DNA of 64,000 nucleotides from Aplectana chamaeleonis (taxonomy: Eukaryota > Nematoda > Chromadorea > Rhabditida > Cosmocercidae): NCBI GenBank assembly GCA_029168955.1, contig JAPDOI010000066.1, positions 817,001 through 881,000 on the forward strand. Reading direction: 5' to 3'. A model generated the notes under the pieces. That model had not been told where the DNA came from, did not search any database, and saw only the letters and a program-made list of their open reading frames with translations. Made by a program: the position numbers and the translations under genes. Positions 12,601-25,619 of this stretch are shown piece after piece; the stretch's first letter is position 1, and each line of letters opens with the position of its first letter.

Positions 12601-13064
12601 TCTGGATGGTAAGTACGTGCGAAGAGAGAGAGCTCAGAAAGTTTGGCACGAAGGCCATTGAGATTGATATGTACAATGGAAAGGGGGCGACATGAGGAAG
12701 AGGAATCAGAGTTGGTAGGTGAAGAGCATATAACACAGCGAAAAGAAGAGTTATGATGCTTCACAGAACTGAGACCCGAACAAGAGAAGTGCACCCACCT
12801 TTGGCATCCAAAGCATTGGACGCTGGTCCCATTCCAATTGACATTTCTGTCGCATGTGGCACAAAGGTACTTCTTCTTCTGAGCGGGTCCAGGATTCCTT
12901 TCCACGCCGGCCCTCAGCAGGAGAATCCGAAGGAGAGACGCGGCCGGCCAGCACCTCTCCCATGACAAACACCCTCTTCGTGGAGGGGGTGACGTCGGTT
13001 TGCATAGAGGTGATCTTCTTTCCTCCACACTGCCACGGCGTGAACGTACGACATCTCGGCAGCT
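9610..13064 (-). mobile_element. GAA-tail LINE copy B, full length 3455 bp
   Basis: Inserted antisense into the RT of LINE A. The 3' end is at 9610 (GCAAAGAAGAAGAAAA on the minus strand), the 5' end at 13064. An 11-bp target duplication, GCTGATGACAT, flanks it at 9599-9609 and 13065-13075, and removing B rejoins A's YADD box. Only about two disabling changes are visible, so B is among the youngest copies. Confidence 0.95.
9646..13028 (-). pseudogene. LINE B polyprotein, near-intact
   Basis: In order on the minus strand: leader with 2A-like GVERNPGP (12885-12908), PHD finger (CATC/CFGC/H-x2-C/CVIC), endonuclease (QETKL, FAGDFNAH, SSPDISLISS, SSDHVPVF-type block), RT (LDLTKAFDTVN, GVPQGGVLSP, YADDM) and C-terminal knuckle CPDCGCHGHDTAHLFDCP. 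A TAA stop near 12285 splits leader/PHD/early endonuclease from the rest, and a frameshift near 9945 separates the last 95 residues. No ATG lies in the main frame upstream of the 2A motif. Encoded activities are DNA nicking and target-primed reverse transcription. Confidence 0.9.
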
Positions 13065-13451
13065 GCTGATGACATAACAATCATGTGTCGAGGTAGGGAC
13101 TTACAGATGGCCGCCAATAAGATCAACGAGTACCTGATCACACTGAAGAGCTTCTTCGACCGCAAGATGCTAAGGATCTCTGCAGCCAAGTCGTCCGTGT
13201 CCGTTCTCACGACGGACCCATCCGAGCACAGCGCTCATCCGGATGTCATGTGGGATGGAGACCGTTTGCCTGCTGCTCGCTTTCTAAAGCTGCTCGGTCT
13301 TGTGCTCGATCCGTCACTCAAGTTTCATAAGATTACCGAGCAGAAGCAGGCAGTCGTTAAAGCTAAGCTCAACGTTCTCAGGGCCTTGGGCGACACATAG
13401 TGGGGTAGCAGCAAGGAGACTACATATACTCACAACGTATAATGCAATTCT
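13065..13451 (+). mobile_element. LINE A, second segment (RT continuation)
   Basis: Resumes at ADDIT of the RT catalytic box and runs through the finger/thumb region (KSFFDRKMLRISAAKSS, LLGLVLDPSLKFHK) to TYNAIL, where LINE C is inserted. A TAG stop after RALGDT shows decay. Confidence 0.9.
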
Positions 13452-16400
13452 GCTGCCGAGATGTCGTACGTTCGTGCCGTGGCAGTGTGGAGGAAAGAAG
13501 ATCACCTCCGTGCAAACCGACGTCAATCCCTCCGCGGAGAGGGTTTTTGTCATGGGAGAGGTGCTGGCTGGCTGCAGCTCTCCTGAGGATTCTTCTACAA
13601 ATGGCCGGCGTCGAAAGGAATCCAGGACCCGCGAAGAAGAAGTACCCATGTGCCACATGCGGCAGAGATGTCAATTGGTATGGAACCAGCGTCCAATGTT
13701 TTGGATGCCAAAGGTGGGTGCACTTCTCTTGTTCGGGTCTCAGTTCTGTGAGGTACCACGATTCTTCCTTTCGTTGTATTGTGTGCTCCGCCTCCAGTAT
13801 TTCAAATTCCTCATCTACCAACCGCCCCCTATCTATTGTACACATCAATCTAAACGGCCTTCGCGCCAAGCTTTCTGAATTATCTCTCTTTGCCCGTACT
13901 CATCACCCGGACGATACCATGGTTCAGGAAACCAAACTCTCTCCCTCTGCTACCTCTAGACATCCAAACATCCCGGGCTATACTGCATATCATACTCCCA
14001 GGTCATCTCAAGGAGGCGGAGTCTCTACTTTTGTTCTGTCCTCTCTTCCCTCTCACATTATTCCAAACACTCCAGTGGATGGCACTCTCGAGTACATCGC
14101 CATCCATCTAGCTCTTAAAACACCACTTTCTCTTTTCAATATATATATCCCTCCTTCTTCCTCTTGTCCCTCAACATACAATCCTATCCCCTTCTCAAGC
14201 AGCTGTATGACTGCTCTCTTTCTCCCTCAATTGTCTTTGCGGGTGACTTCAATGCGCACACGTTCTGCTCGTCGCTTGATTCTGATGCTAGAGGAGGTGA
14301 CGTCGAAGAATGGGCGGAGGAGTGCGATCTGGTTATCTTAAACGATGGCCAGCCCACTCGTCTCCTGCCAACGGCCGATCATCTAGCCCAGACATCTCCC
14401 TCGTCTCTTCCAATCTCTCTAATGCCTGCTCTTGGTCGACATCCACAACTCTTTCCAGCGATCACATCCCTGTCTTTGTCGATATTGATCTCTCTAACTC
14501 TCTTGCTCCCTATACAGGTGTTCGTCATCGTTCTTATCTTAATTTAGGCCTTGCAGACTGGAGCCTGTTCAGGGAGGTTGCGCTCCGCCAAGCGGCTGAT
14601 TATCCGTGGAATGGCGATGTACACCAGAAGGAGCGCCACCTATCTGATGCTATCTTGAAGGCTATGAAAGCTGCGATCCCTGAAGGCCGCGTTAAGACCT
14701 TCTTTCCCAATGTCACCAGGGAAACACTGCAGAAGATAAGGACAAGGGACGCAAAGAGAGCCGCAAATCATCTTGACTCAGACATCGCTGCGCTGGATGA
14801 TGAGATCAGGAACGACCTTGACAGGCACAAGAAGGAAACTTGGGAAAAGTTCACTGAGAAGATGAACTTAAGAAATGATGCAGCAGCAACGTGGAAGGCC
14901 TTGAAAAGGATCTCCGGAAAGTTCACCTCCGCCGACAATTCCACGATTGAGTTTGAAGATGGAGTCTTCAAATCAGGGAAGGAGGCCGCAAATGCTCTTG
15001 GGAAGCATTTTTTCATCACTAGAACCAAAAGAGAGAAACAGAACAGAATAACTGTACGGGAACTTTGTAAGTTGCCTCTCATGGATGTAGATGATGCAGT
15101 CACGCCTGCACAGGTCGAGAAGGCGATAAAGGAGATGAGCAACTCGAAGGCATTAGGGCCAGACGGTTTGAGCCCTGCAGTCCTGAAGAGACTGCCCAGT
15201 GAACTACTGCCCTTTATTGCTGACGTCATAAATACATCGTTTCGTACATGCATTTTACCCCAAAATTGGAAAGTGGCTCGTGTTATTCCACTGCCGAAGC
15301 CGGGAAAGTCACCATCCACGGCTAAAGGGTACCGGCCGATCAGTCTGCTCTCACCCATCGCCAAAATTGCCGAAAAACTGGTTGTGGAGGAGCTTGCCGA
15401 GCACAACAGCCAACAGCAGCACCAACATGGTTTCCGTAAATTACATTCCACCACTACGGCCTTGTTGGAAATTGTGAGCTATGTGCTGGACGGCTTCAAT
15501 GCCATCAAACCCCAACGTACTGTTGGTGTGGCCCTCGACTTAACAAAGGCATTTGACACTGTCAATCTAGGCCTACTATCAGAGAGTCTGTTGAAGTCTA
15601 CCATCAAGCCATGGCAGAAGCGGTGGATAACTGCCTTCACTAAAGGACGTCGGGCAAATGTGCTATTCCAGGGACATGTTTCCAATAGCATCCCCATCGC
15701 CGCTGGTGTCCCTCAAGGAGGAGTTTTATCGCCTGCACTTTTCAGTTTATATCTAGAAGATCTGCCCGTTCCCCTCAAGACATCAAGGTCGTTGCATACG
15801 CGGATGATATTACTATTCTGTGCCGAGATCGCGACATTAAGGTAGCCACCAGTAAGATCAATGACTACTTGATCGAGTTGAAATGTTTCTTCGATCGCAA
15901 AATGCTCACAGTCTCTGCCTCCAAATCGTCCGTCACCGTCTTTTTCCACTGATAATGCAGAGCACAGTGCCCATCCTATGGTTAGATGGGACGAAACTCA
16001 ATTGCAGGCCACCCGATTCCCCAAGCTGCTTGGACTCGTGTTGGATCCTTCGTTGAAGTTTCATAAGAACACTGAGCAGAAGCAAGCCACAGTGAAAACA
16101 AGACTCAACGTCCTGCGTGCTCTCGGTGGAAAGTCCTGGGGATGCAATAAAGAAACGATCCTGACCACGTATAAGGCTATTGTGCAACCCGCCTTGGAGT
16201 ATGCTGCGCCAGTCTGGCAGCACATCGTGTCGGACACCTCTTGTTCCAAGCTGCAGCGCGTCCAAAATTGTGCTCTGCGAATTGCAACAGGCTGTTCCAA
16301 AAGCTCTCCAATAGAGCACTTACATGCCGAAGCTCGCATATTGCCAGTTAGAGACCACTGCCAACTCCAGGCGCAACAAATGTACATTAACATCGTGAAG

Positions 16401-16902
16401 CAGCCGAATCATCCTTCGCGAAGAGTACTAAACCCGGTGAGAGAGAGATGTATCAGAAAGCCTTTCGCTGATGCTCCGTCGAAAGTAGATGTGCAGAGAT
16501 GGACTGAAGCACAACAAGAACGCCTCCGTCTCTTGCGCGCGGAGCATACCCGATTCGTGAACGAACACTTGAGCAGAGTTGCCATAAACCCCATCCTGGG
16601 AGTCGCACCTCCAAAGGTCTCCGAGACAGAGATGGAACTTGGCAGGCGTGCCAGGTGCACCCTTGCATCGTTACGCTGTGGACACTCCCCATGCTTATGT
16701 CATACTTGCATAGGATTGACAACAGCAAACCTGACGAGTGTCCTGATTGCGGTAGTCAAGGGCATACTACTGCGCACCTGTTCAATTGCCCGAAAAGACC
16801 GACTACATTGACGACAATGGATCTGTGGACGAACCCAGTGCTAGTGGCCGAGTTTCTGAACCTATGACAGAACCCCTCTCTGTGGCTGCAAAGAAGAAGA
16901 AG
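13452..16902 (+). mobile_element. GAA-tail LINE copy C, full length 3451 bp
   Basis: Same orientation as A and inserted into its RT. Begins GCTGCCGAGATGTCG and ends GGCTGCAAAGAAGAAGAAG. An 11-bp target duplication, AATGCAATTCT, is present at 13441-13451 and 16903-16913. The copy belongs to a subgroup with L and I that carries a distinct RT sequence (ELCKLPLMDVDDA, NSQQQHQHGF). Confidence 0.95.
13455..16862 (+). pseudogene. LINE C polyprotein with several frameshifts
   Basis: 2A-like GVERNPGP at 13607-13630, PHD finger to about 13790, endonuclease to about 14520 (frameshifts near 14190 and 14330-14370), RT 15000-15830 with LDLTKAFDTVN and GVPQGGVLSPALFSLY. A one-base loss near 15775 hides YADD in another frame, and a further shift lies near 15950. 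The C-terminal part (15978-16811) ends with a shift inside the C2HC knuckle. The only in-frame ATG ahead of the 2A comes from the target duplication at 13442, not from the element. Confidence 0.85.
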
Positions 16903-16940
16903 AATGCAATTCTCCAGCCCGCTCTGGAGTACGCCGCACC
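16903..16940 (+). mobile_element. LINE A, third segment (short)
   Basis: Starts with the second copy of the C target duplication and continues the A frame (AILQPALEYAAP). It is cut by the hAT element at 16941. The last 8 bases, GCCGCACC, are duplicated at 18573. Confidence 0.9.
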
Positions 16941-18572
<1,632 letters not shown>

Positions 18573-18748
18573 GCCGCACCGGTATGGCAGCATCTCGTCT
18601 CGGAATCCTCCTGGACAAAGATGCAGAGTACAAAATGCTGCTCTCCGTATCGCCACCGGATGTCCAAGGAGTTGCCTAATCGAGCACCTGCATGCTGAGA
18701 CCCGTCTATTACAGTGAAGGAGCACTGTCAGCTCCAGGCCCAGCAATT
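18573..18748 (+). mobile_element. LINE A, last segment
   Basis: Continues A after the hAT (VWQHLVSESSWTKMQ, then EHLHAETR-type sequence in shifted frames) and stops at CCCAGCAATT, where LINE D begins. A's own zinc-knuckle end and GAA tail are missing, so A lost its 3' end before D arrived or by recombination. Confidence 0.85.
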
Positions 18749-19273
18749 CTTCTTCTTCTTTGCAGCCAGATAGAGAATTTTGTCATAGGCGGAGGAACTG
18801 GGCGACCAGTAGTGGATTCGTCCATAGGTCCATTGGTGTCAGCGTGGTAGGTCTCTCCGGACAGTTAAATAAATGTGCCGTATCATGGCCGACGGTACCG
18901 TAGTCCGGGCACACATCAGATTTGCTGCTGTCAATCTTGCTGACATAAGACATTAGCATTGTAGAGTGACCACAGCGTAATGATGCGAGCGTGCATCTCG
19001 CCCTTCTTCCGAGTTGAGACTCTGAGGTGCAGATGGGGGGGCGGTATATCTCCTAGTATAGGATTTATGGCCGCCTTCATAAGATGACACCGTACGAACA
19101 TGGTGTGCTCCTCGCGCAAAAGACGGAGTCGTTCTCGCTGTGAGTCGTGCCATCTTTGCAAACTGACTTTGTTTGGAGCATCGGCGAATGGCTTCCTTAT
19201 ACTTTTCTCTCTCACGGGGGTTAGCACTCTCCACGACGGGTGATTTGGTTGCTTTATGATGTTAATGCGGAGT
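18749..19273 (-). mobile_element. GAA-tail LINE copy D, 5'-truncated
   Basis: Minus-strand 3' end with GAA tail at 18749, encoding the last ~170 residues (INIIKQPNHPSWRVL, LGRR-type motif, knuckle, LWTN). Flanked by a 10-bp repeat CCCAGCAATT at 18739-18748 and 19274-19283, fitting a target duplication. Frameshifts split the remnant frame. Confidence 0.85.
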
Positions 19274-19283
19274 CCCAGCAATT

Positions 19284-20088
19284 GCTTGTCTCGGTGAGGT
19301 TAGCAATTTTGAGAATTTCGATTGCCCCCTCTTCAATCTCTTGTGGGTCCGCTATGCACTCACTGATTCTCCCACAGCATTCATTTACAAAGAAATCGAT
19401 AGAATTTTTTAGCGTTTCTTCGCAAACTCTAGCGTGCATTTCAATAAATTCTGCAATCTCCATCTTAACAGGATCGCTCGTACGAAAGTGTGTGCGAAGC
19501 ACTTTCTCACATTCAACTGTTACTGCAGTAATGCACTTATGGACTTGTTTCATCAAGTCACATTTCTTATCTCTTATGAGGTAACTCACATTTTTCGTTG
19601 ACTCGTCCTCTCTTGAGTCGATCATCTCTACATTGGCATCGCTGGCATCTCCAACGGGACCATAAAGAAAATCATCAGTGGCGTCCATATCTGCAAGATA
19701 GGTATCAATTGCGGACAAGGTTGTGCAGGGTTGCGACTGGGCGCAACGGGGGTCTTAAAATAATTGGAAAATTTTTGAAAAATTATTGAGGAGGGGGGGG
19801 TCGTACGATTTGATCGAATTTTACCACTAATTCGAACTTTTTCCATTTTCTTCACTTTCAAGAGCTTAAAAAAATTTAGCTCTATGGGGGTCGTGGAAAT
19901 TTAAGAAATTTTTTAAAACTTTTGGTCAACGGGGAGGGGGTCGTAGCTTCGAAGGAAATTGGCGCGACGGCCTGCTCAACCCTGATTGCGGACGACTGAT
20001 TGATTGAACACGCACGAGCGTATGCTTCGGAACGATTGGCGACCTTAATTGGTTCAAGCCATGATCCGGTACGCTGCACTGCGACGAA
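19284..20088 (-). pseudogene. unidentified exon split by a hAT MITE
   Basis: Two minus-strand open segments, 19993-20088 (SWLEPIKVANRSEAYARACS) and 19284-19715 (TYLADMDATDDFLYGP through ITAVTVECEKVLRTHFRTS), become one continuous frame if the 269-bp hAT MITE and one 8-bp duplicate are removed. On the minus strand TTTCTAG immediately precedes 20088 and could be a splice acceptor. The 3' side is cut at 19284 by the A/D junction. The product is acidic to mixed, with a Cys-containing helical C-terminal part. I do not recognise the family, and it is probably no longer functional. Confidence 0.5.
19716..19984. mobile_element. hAT MITE, 269 bp
   Basis: Left end CAAGGTTGTGCAGGGTTG, right end CTGCTCAACCCTG, related to the ends of the 1632-bp hAT at 16941. 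A perfect 8-bp duplication ATTGCGGA lies at 19708-19715 and 19985-19992. The interior shares the 'GGGGGTCGTA' runs of the larger element, so it is likely a deletion derivative. Confidence 0.88.
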
Positions 20089-20109
20089 CTAGAAATCAGT
20101 GACGCTGTG

Positions 20110-20184
20110 GCTTGGCCCCCATGTACCGTGGAAGTAGAGCAGCAGGCAGTAGAGTCGTTGTACCGTGGGAGTCTTCTTTCTTGG
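20110..20184. repeat. left half of a repeat interrupted by LINE E
   Basis: AGTAGAGCAGCAGGCAGTAG and the following bases match 24615-24680. The matching right half lies at 24250-24330. Together they reproduce the unbroken copy at 24597-24765. The nature of the repeat is unknown. Confidence 0.75.
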
Positions 20185-20628
20185 CCTTCTTCTTTGCAGC
20201 CACTGAGAGGGGTTTCGTCACAAGTTGAGAAACTGGGCGACCAGCACTGGATTCGTCCACAAGTCTATTGTAGTGAGCGTTGTTGGCTTCTTCGGACAAT
20301 CAAATAGGTGTTTAGTGTCGTGGCCTTTGTTTCCACAGTCCGGGCACACGTCAGGCTGGCTATTGTCGATCCTGTGCAGGTAAGACATGAGCAATGGAGA
20401 ATGTCCGCAGCGCAACGAAGCGAGGATACACCTGGCGCGCCTACCGAGCTCGGACTCGGTATCACATACCCTGGGCGGCACATCACCGAGAATAGGGTTG
20501 GCGGCCGCTTTGGCGAGATGATCCTTCCCGAACCGGGTGTGCTCCGCGCGTAAGAGACGAAGCCGTTCTTGATTCGAGTCGGTCCATCTCTGTGCATTCA
20601 CTTTGTTCGGAGCATCGGCAAACGGCAC
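20185..20628 (-). mobile_element. LINE E, 3' part
   Basis: GAA-tail end at 20185, then the C-terminal ~136 residues (AQRWTDSNQERLRLLRAEHT, CPDCGNKGHDTKHLFDCP, LWTNPVLVAQF). It stops at 20628, where F is inserted, and continues at 24082. The 11-bp duplication GCAAACGGCAC lies at 20618-20628 and 24082-24092. Confidence 0.9.
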
Positions 20629-23600
20629 TTCTTCTTCTTCTTTGCAGCCACATTGAGGGTTTTGTCATAGGTTGAGGAACTGGGCGACCAGTAACAGATT
20701 TGTCCATAAGTCCATTACGGTCAGCGTGGTAGGTCTCTCCGGACAGTTGAATAAATGTGCGGTATCGTGGCCGATGGTACCGCAGTCCGGGCACACATCA
20801 GATTTACTGCTGTCAATCCTGCTGACATAAGACATTAGCATTGTAGAGTGACCACAGCGTAATGATGCGAGCGTGCACCTGGCCCTTCTTCCGAGTTGAG
20901 CCTCGGATGTGCAGACTTGGGGCGGCACTACCCCCAATATGGGATTAATGACCGCCTTTTCCAGATGACACCGTACAAACTGAGTATGCTCCTCGCGCAA
21001 TAGACGGAGTCGTTCTTGCTGTGAGTCGTGCCATCTTTGCAGATTGACTTTGCTGGGAGCATCGGCGAATGGCTTTCTGATCTTTCTTTCTCTGACGGGG
21101 TTTAGCACTCTCCAAGAGTGGTGATTTGGTTGTTTGACAATGTTGATGAAAAATTGTTGGGCCTGGAGCTCACAGTGCTCCCTTACTGGTAATAAGCGGG
21201 TCTCAGCATGCAAGTGATCGACCGGGGAACTTCTTGCACACCCGGTGGCGATTCGAAGAGCCGCATTCTGTATGCGTTGCATCTTAGTCCAAGAGGATTC
21301 CGAAACTAGATGCTGCCAAACTGGGGCGCCGTATTCCAGTGCAGGCTGGAGAATAGCCTTATACGTTGTAATAATGGTTTCTTTGCTACTACCCCATGTT
21401 GTACCGCCCAGGGCTCTAAGCACGTTAAGCTTCGCTTTAACGATAGCCTGCTTCTGTTCCGTGTTCTTATGGAATTTGAGCGATGGATCGAGTACGAGTC
21501 CGAGAAGTTTTGGGAAGCGGGCGGCAGGCAAACGATCTCCATTCCATACGACATACGGATGTGCGCTGTGTTCAGATGGGTCCGTTGTGAGTACGGATAC
21601 CGATGACTTTGACGCAGAAATCTTCAGCATTTTGCGGTCGAAGAAGCTTTTCAGTGCGGTCAAGTACCCGTTAATCTTAGCGGCGGCCACATTTATGTCC
21701 CGATCACGACACAAGACAGTCATATCATCAGCGTAAACGACCACCTTGATATCTTGGGGAGGGGCGGGCATATCTTCGAGGTACAGACTGAAGAGAGCAG
21801 GCGACAATACGCCGCCCTGTGGGACTCCAGCTGCAATCGGAATGCTGTTTGAGACATGATTCTGGAACATCACTCTAGCCCGTCTTCCCTTAGTGAATGC
21901 AGCTATCCAGCGCTTTTGCCATGGCGGGATTGATGACTCCAGTAAGTTGTTTGATAAGATACCAAGATTCACTGTGTCGAAAGCCTTAGTGAGATCCAAG
22001 GCAACTGCTACAGTTCTTTCCGGCTTATACGCGTTGAAACCATCAATTGCATAGCTCGTAATTTCTAACAAAGCTGTCGTGGTGGAATGCATTTTTCTGA
22101 ATCCATGCTGAAACACCTGTCTCTCGTTGTGCTCGGCCAGGTCTTTGACGATCAGCTTTTCAGCTACTTTAGCAAAAGAAGACAACAAGCTAATGGGCCG
22201 ATATCCCTTGACTGAAGCTTGGGGCTTGCCAGGCTTGGGCAGCGGAACGACGTTTGCCATCTTCCAATTCTGCGGGATAGTACACGACATGAACGAGGAG
22301 TTTATCACATCAGTGAGGAGCGGTAGTAAGTCAGTGGGTATCTTCTTCAAGACAGCAGGACATATCCCATCAGGACCAATAGCTCTAGAGTTCCGTATTT
22401 CCTTTATGATCTTCTCAACTTGCGCCGTAGTAAACGCTTCGGCCGTGCTCATAAGCGGAAGGCGGCACAGCTCTCTTACAGTTACTCTATTCTGCGGACC
22501 TCGTTTAGCACTGGTGATGAAAAAACTTTTCCCGAGCGCATAAGCGGCTTCCTTTCCTGATTTGAATACGCCGTTGTCGAATTCGATAGTGGAGACGGTG
22601 GCGGGTGAGCTTTTACCCGAAAGCTTCCGTAAAACCTTCCAAGTAGCTGCACTGTCCGTCTTAAAGTCCATCTGTCCGGTGAACTTCTCCCACTCTTCTT
22701 TCTTGTGTCTGTCCAAATCCTTTTTGATCTCACTGTCAAGCTCAGCAAACCACGGGGTCCAGATGATTAATCGCTCTCCTCGCATCTCTCGTTCCTAATT
22801 TTGTCGAGGATTTCCCTGTTGACATTTGGATAGAACGTCTTGACGCGACCGATAGGGATAGCCGCATTCATGGCCTTGCGGATTGCGTCAGATAGATGGC
22901 ACTCCTTCTGGTGCACGCTTCCATTCCATGGGTAATCTGCCGATAGGCGAAGCGCAACTTCACTGAACAGGCGCCAGTCTGCTCGGCCTAAATTAAGATA
23001 AGAACGTTGGCGAACACCAGAAAAGGGAGCGAGAGAATTGGATAGATCGATGTGGACAAAGACAGGAACGTGGTCACTTGGCAGAGTAGTCGAGGTAGAC
23101 CATGAGCAGCAGCTAGAAAGGTTGGACGAGACAAGAGATATGTCTGGGCTAGAAGATCGGCCGCTGGCAGGGAGACGAGTGGGCTGATCATCGTTTAGAA
23201 TGACCAGGTCGCACTCATCTGCCCATTCTTCGACGTCATTTCCTCTAACATCAGGACCGAGAGACGAGCAAAAGGTGTGAGCGTTGAAATCACCCGCGAA
23301 AACGACCGAGGATGAGAGGGAGCAGTCGCTCAGCTGCTTGAGAAGTGGGATAGGATTGTAAGATGAAGGGCATGAAGTTGTAGGTGGAATGTATATGTTG
23401 AAAAGAGAAAGGGGTGTTTTTAGGGGAGATGGATTGGGAGGTACTCGAGAGTACCGTCCGTGGGGGTGCTGGGAATGAGGTGTGAGGGAAGTGAAGATAG
23501 AACGAAAGTAGAGACTCCACCGCCGAGAGATGACCTTGGAGCATGGTAAGAAGTATAGCCTGGGATATTGGGATGAGGATAGGTAGGGGATGGAGAGAGC

Positions 23601-24081
23601 TTGGTTTCTTGAACCATGATCACGTCTGGATGGTAAGTACGTGCAAAGAGAGAGAGTTCAGAAAGCTTGGCACGAAGGCCGTTTAGATTGATATGCACAA
23701 TGGAAAGGGGGCGATTTGAGATAGAGGAATCTGAGATGGAAGGTGAGGAGCATAACACACAACGAAAAGATGAGTTATGATGCCTCACAGAACTGAGACC
23801 CGAACAGGAGAGATGCACCCACCTTTGGCATCCGAAGCACTGGACGCTGGCATGTCTCCAGTTTACATCCTCTCCGCACGTGGCGCATTGGTACTTCTGA
23901 GCGGGTCCAGGATTCCTCTCCACGCCGGCCCTTTGTAGGAGAATCCGAAGGAGAGTTGCGGCCGGCCAGCACCTCTCCCATGACAAAAACCCTCTTTGTG
24001 GAGGGGATGACGTCGGTTTGCACGGAGGCGATCTTCTTTCCTCCACACTGCCACGGCACGAACGTACGACATCTCGGCAGC
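20629..24081 (-). mobile_element. GAA-tail LINE copy F, full length 3453 bp
   Basis: Antisense full-length copy inside LINE E, from the GAA tail at 20629 to the 5' end at 24081. The length is within 6 bp of B, C and L. The duplication GCAAACGGCAC proves a single insertion event. Confidence 0.95.
20665..24075 (-). pseudogene. LINE F polyprotein, two main frameshifts
   Basis: 2A-like GVERNPGP at 23903-23926 and PHD finger (CATC/CFGC/CVLC) in the first segment (23420-24075). A frameshift near 23425 falls in the endonuclease, another near 22745. The 3' segment (20665-22785) is a single 700-residue frame with complete RT motifs (LDLTKAFDTVN, GVPQGGVLSP, YADDM) and the C2HC knuckle (CPDCGTIGHDTAHLFNCP). 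RT and C-terminus are thus intact, while the endonuclease region is broken. Confidence 0.9.
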
Positions 24082-24249
24082 GCAAACGGCACTCTGATCG
24101 ATCTCTCTCACTGGATTTAATAGTCTTCTCGACGGATGATTAGGTTGCTTAAGGACATTAATAAACATCTGCTGAGCCTGGAGCTGACAATGCTCTTTCA
24201 CTGGCAAGATACGGGCCTCGGCGTGAAGGTGCTCAATCGGTGAGCTTGG
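24082..24249 (-). mobile_element. LINE E, 5' part (truncated)
   Basis: Continues E on the minus strand (SPIEHLHAEARILPVKEHCQ, MFINVLKQPNHPSRR). E is 5'-truncated at about 24249, where the interrupted repeat resumes with GGTAAAGGTGGGCAGC. Confidence 0.88.
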
Positions 24250-24765
24250 TAAAGGTGGGCAGCAATCAGTAGAGTCGTTTATTCTTCTTCTCCCTTCCGG
24301 AGAGCGTACGCCGAGTGAGACATACCACATATGATCAAATGATCCATCACTACCTCCTCGCCATTTGCATGCCTACGCCTTTGACCCGAAATTAGTAGGA
24401 AATTCAGACGAAGAAGTATTCTTAGACGCTGAGCACAAGTTTGGTTTCACCTGAGTAGATTCTGTTGAGCAAGTGTACTTTCCACTCGCTAACCTGCTGT
24501 TTTGATCCACATCGCGGCCTTATACGTATGGTCTATTCGATTTATCGGAATCTGAGTAAATAATAAACTGCTCACAAACAGAAAAAATTAGACCCAAACA
24601 TCCGTGTCCGCTCTCGGTAGTGTATCGTGGGAGTAGAGCAGCAGGCAGTAGAGTCGTTGTACCGTTGGAGTCTTCTATCTTGGTAAAGGTGGGCAGCAGT
24701 CGGTAGAGTCGTTTATTCTTCTTCTCCCTTCCGGAGAGCGTACGCCAAGTGAGACATACCACATA
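24250..24765. repeat. repeat of unknown nature: broken and unbroken copies
   Basis: 24250-24330 is the right half of the repeat split by LINE E. 24597-24765 is an unbroken copy, which joins sequence like 20110-20184 directly to sequence like 24250-24330 and so acts as a natural empty site for E. The spacer 24331-24596 has no recognised content. Confidence 0.7.
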
Positions 24766-25537
24766 CGCTCACTAGCTTACATACCCTCTAGTGTTTACTT
24801 GATACTAAGGGATAGTGTTATCATGACCATCCATATCCATCGTGCTAACATGGCCGCCCACGTTCATCGATGCCACGAGAAATGAGTACATCGATGGTAA
24901 CGTGAGCGACCATGTCCATCGATGCGAAGATGGACGGTCATGAACGTCCACCTCTACAGTAGTCATTTTCTGGAGCATTCGCTTCGCTCTTTTGGCTTAC
25001 TGCCAATGGATGGCGAAAAGGTCCGGCCACGATTGTCTGTAACGGTGGACGGTGGCGACTGTAAAAGTCCTAGCTTCAACGTCTTCTGGCATCAACGGGT
25101 TCTCCGCCCAGGTCCGCAATGGATCGAGTTCGTAAATTTTGTTCTGTGAAAGAATTTAAATGACTCTAGATCTGTCAAGACCTACCATAACCATTCGATA
25201 TCGTAAAAGGAACCATGTATTCTTAATTAGCATGCGAATTAATCCCATCGCCAAAGCTTGAGCCAAACCCAAAACATTGACTTATCACGGTGTGCGTGCC
25301 GTCTGCCGACCATGGTTCTCTGAAAACTTATGATGGGCCTCTTAATCGTCCTCTCAGAAACCCCTTGGGCGAAGCTCGAGCGTAATAAAACGTCGACCGT
25401 TTGGACTTTGAAAAGGGGTGCAAAAGATTACGACTTTGGGTGAGTTATTTACGTCAGGCCTGCGAGCACTCCTTATTCATTGGTTCACTCATTTATTACA
25501 TGATCGTCATGTGATATATCACATAAGCAATATTATA
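24766..25537. other. stretch without a supported gene
   Basis: Contains ATCGATG repeats in both orientations (24868-24935). A plus-strand frame (24922-25149, including MDGEKVRPRLSVTVDGGD) reads like protein and could be an exon, but no clear splice sites bound it. Confidence 0.25.
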
Positions 25538-25590
25538 TTCAAGGTGCACACCCACGCCGCTTCGCGGCGCACTTGTAGTCGTGTATTGTG
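25538..25590. repeat. short repeat with GCCGC-TTC-GCGGC hairpin, copy 1
   Basis: CAAGGTGCACACCCACGCCG followed by a GC-rich hairpin and ACTTGTAGTCGTG. The same ~50 bases occur inverted at 42996-43048. Two distant copies suggest the end of a dispersed repeat family. Confidence 0.6.
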
Positions 25591-25619
25591 ACGCATAAAA
25601 TAATTGAATCATTGCAAAA

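Noticed and set aside
12288..13210. Extra conserved small genes near LINE 5' ends (CHGRGAGRP- or VFVMGEVLAGR-type frames)
   Set aside because: They recur in every copy because the overlapping 2A/PHD frame is conserved; treated as shadows, except the upstream ATG frame discussed as a finding.
24922..25149. Coding exon (FGLLPMDGEKVRPRLSVTV)
   Set aside because: Protein-like composition, but no convincing acceptor or donor and no recognised domain; noted only in the gap entry.
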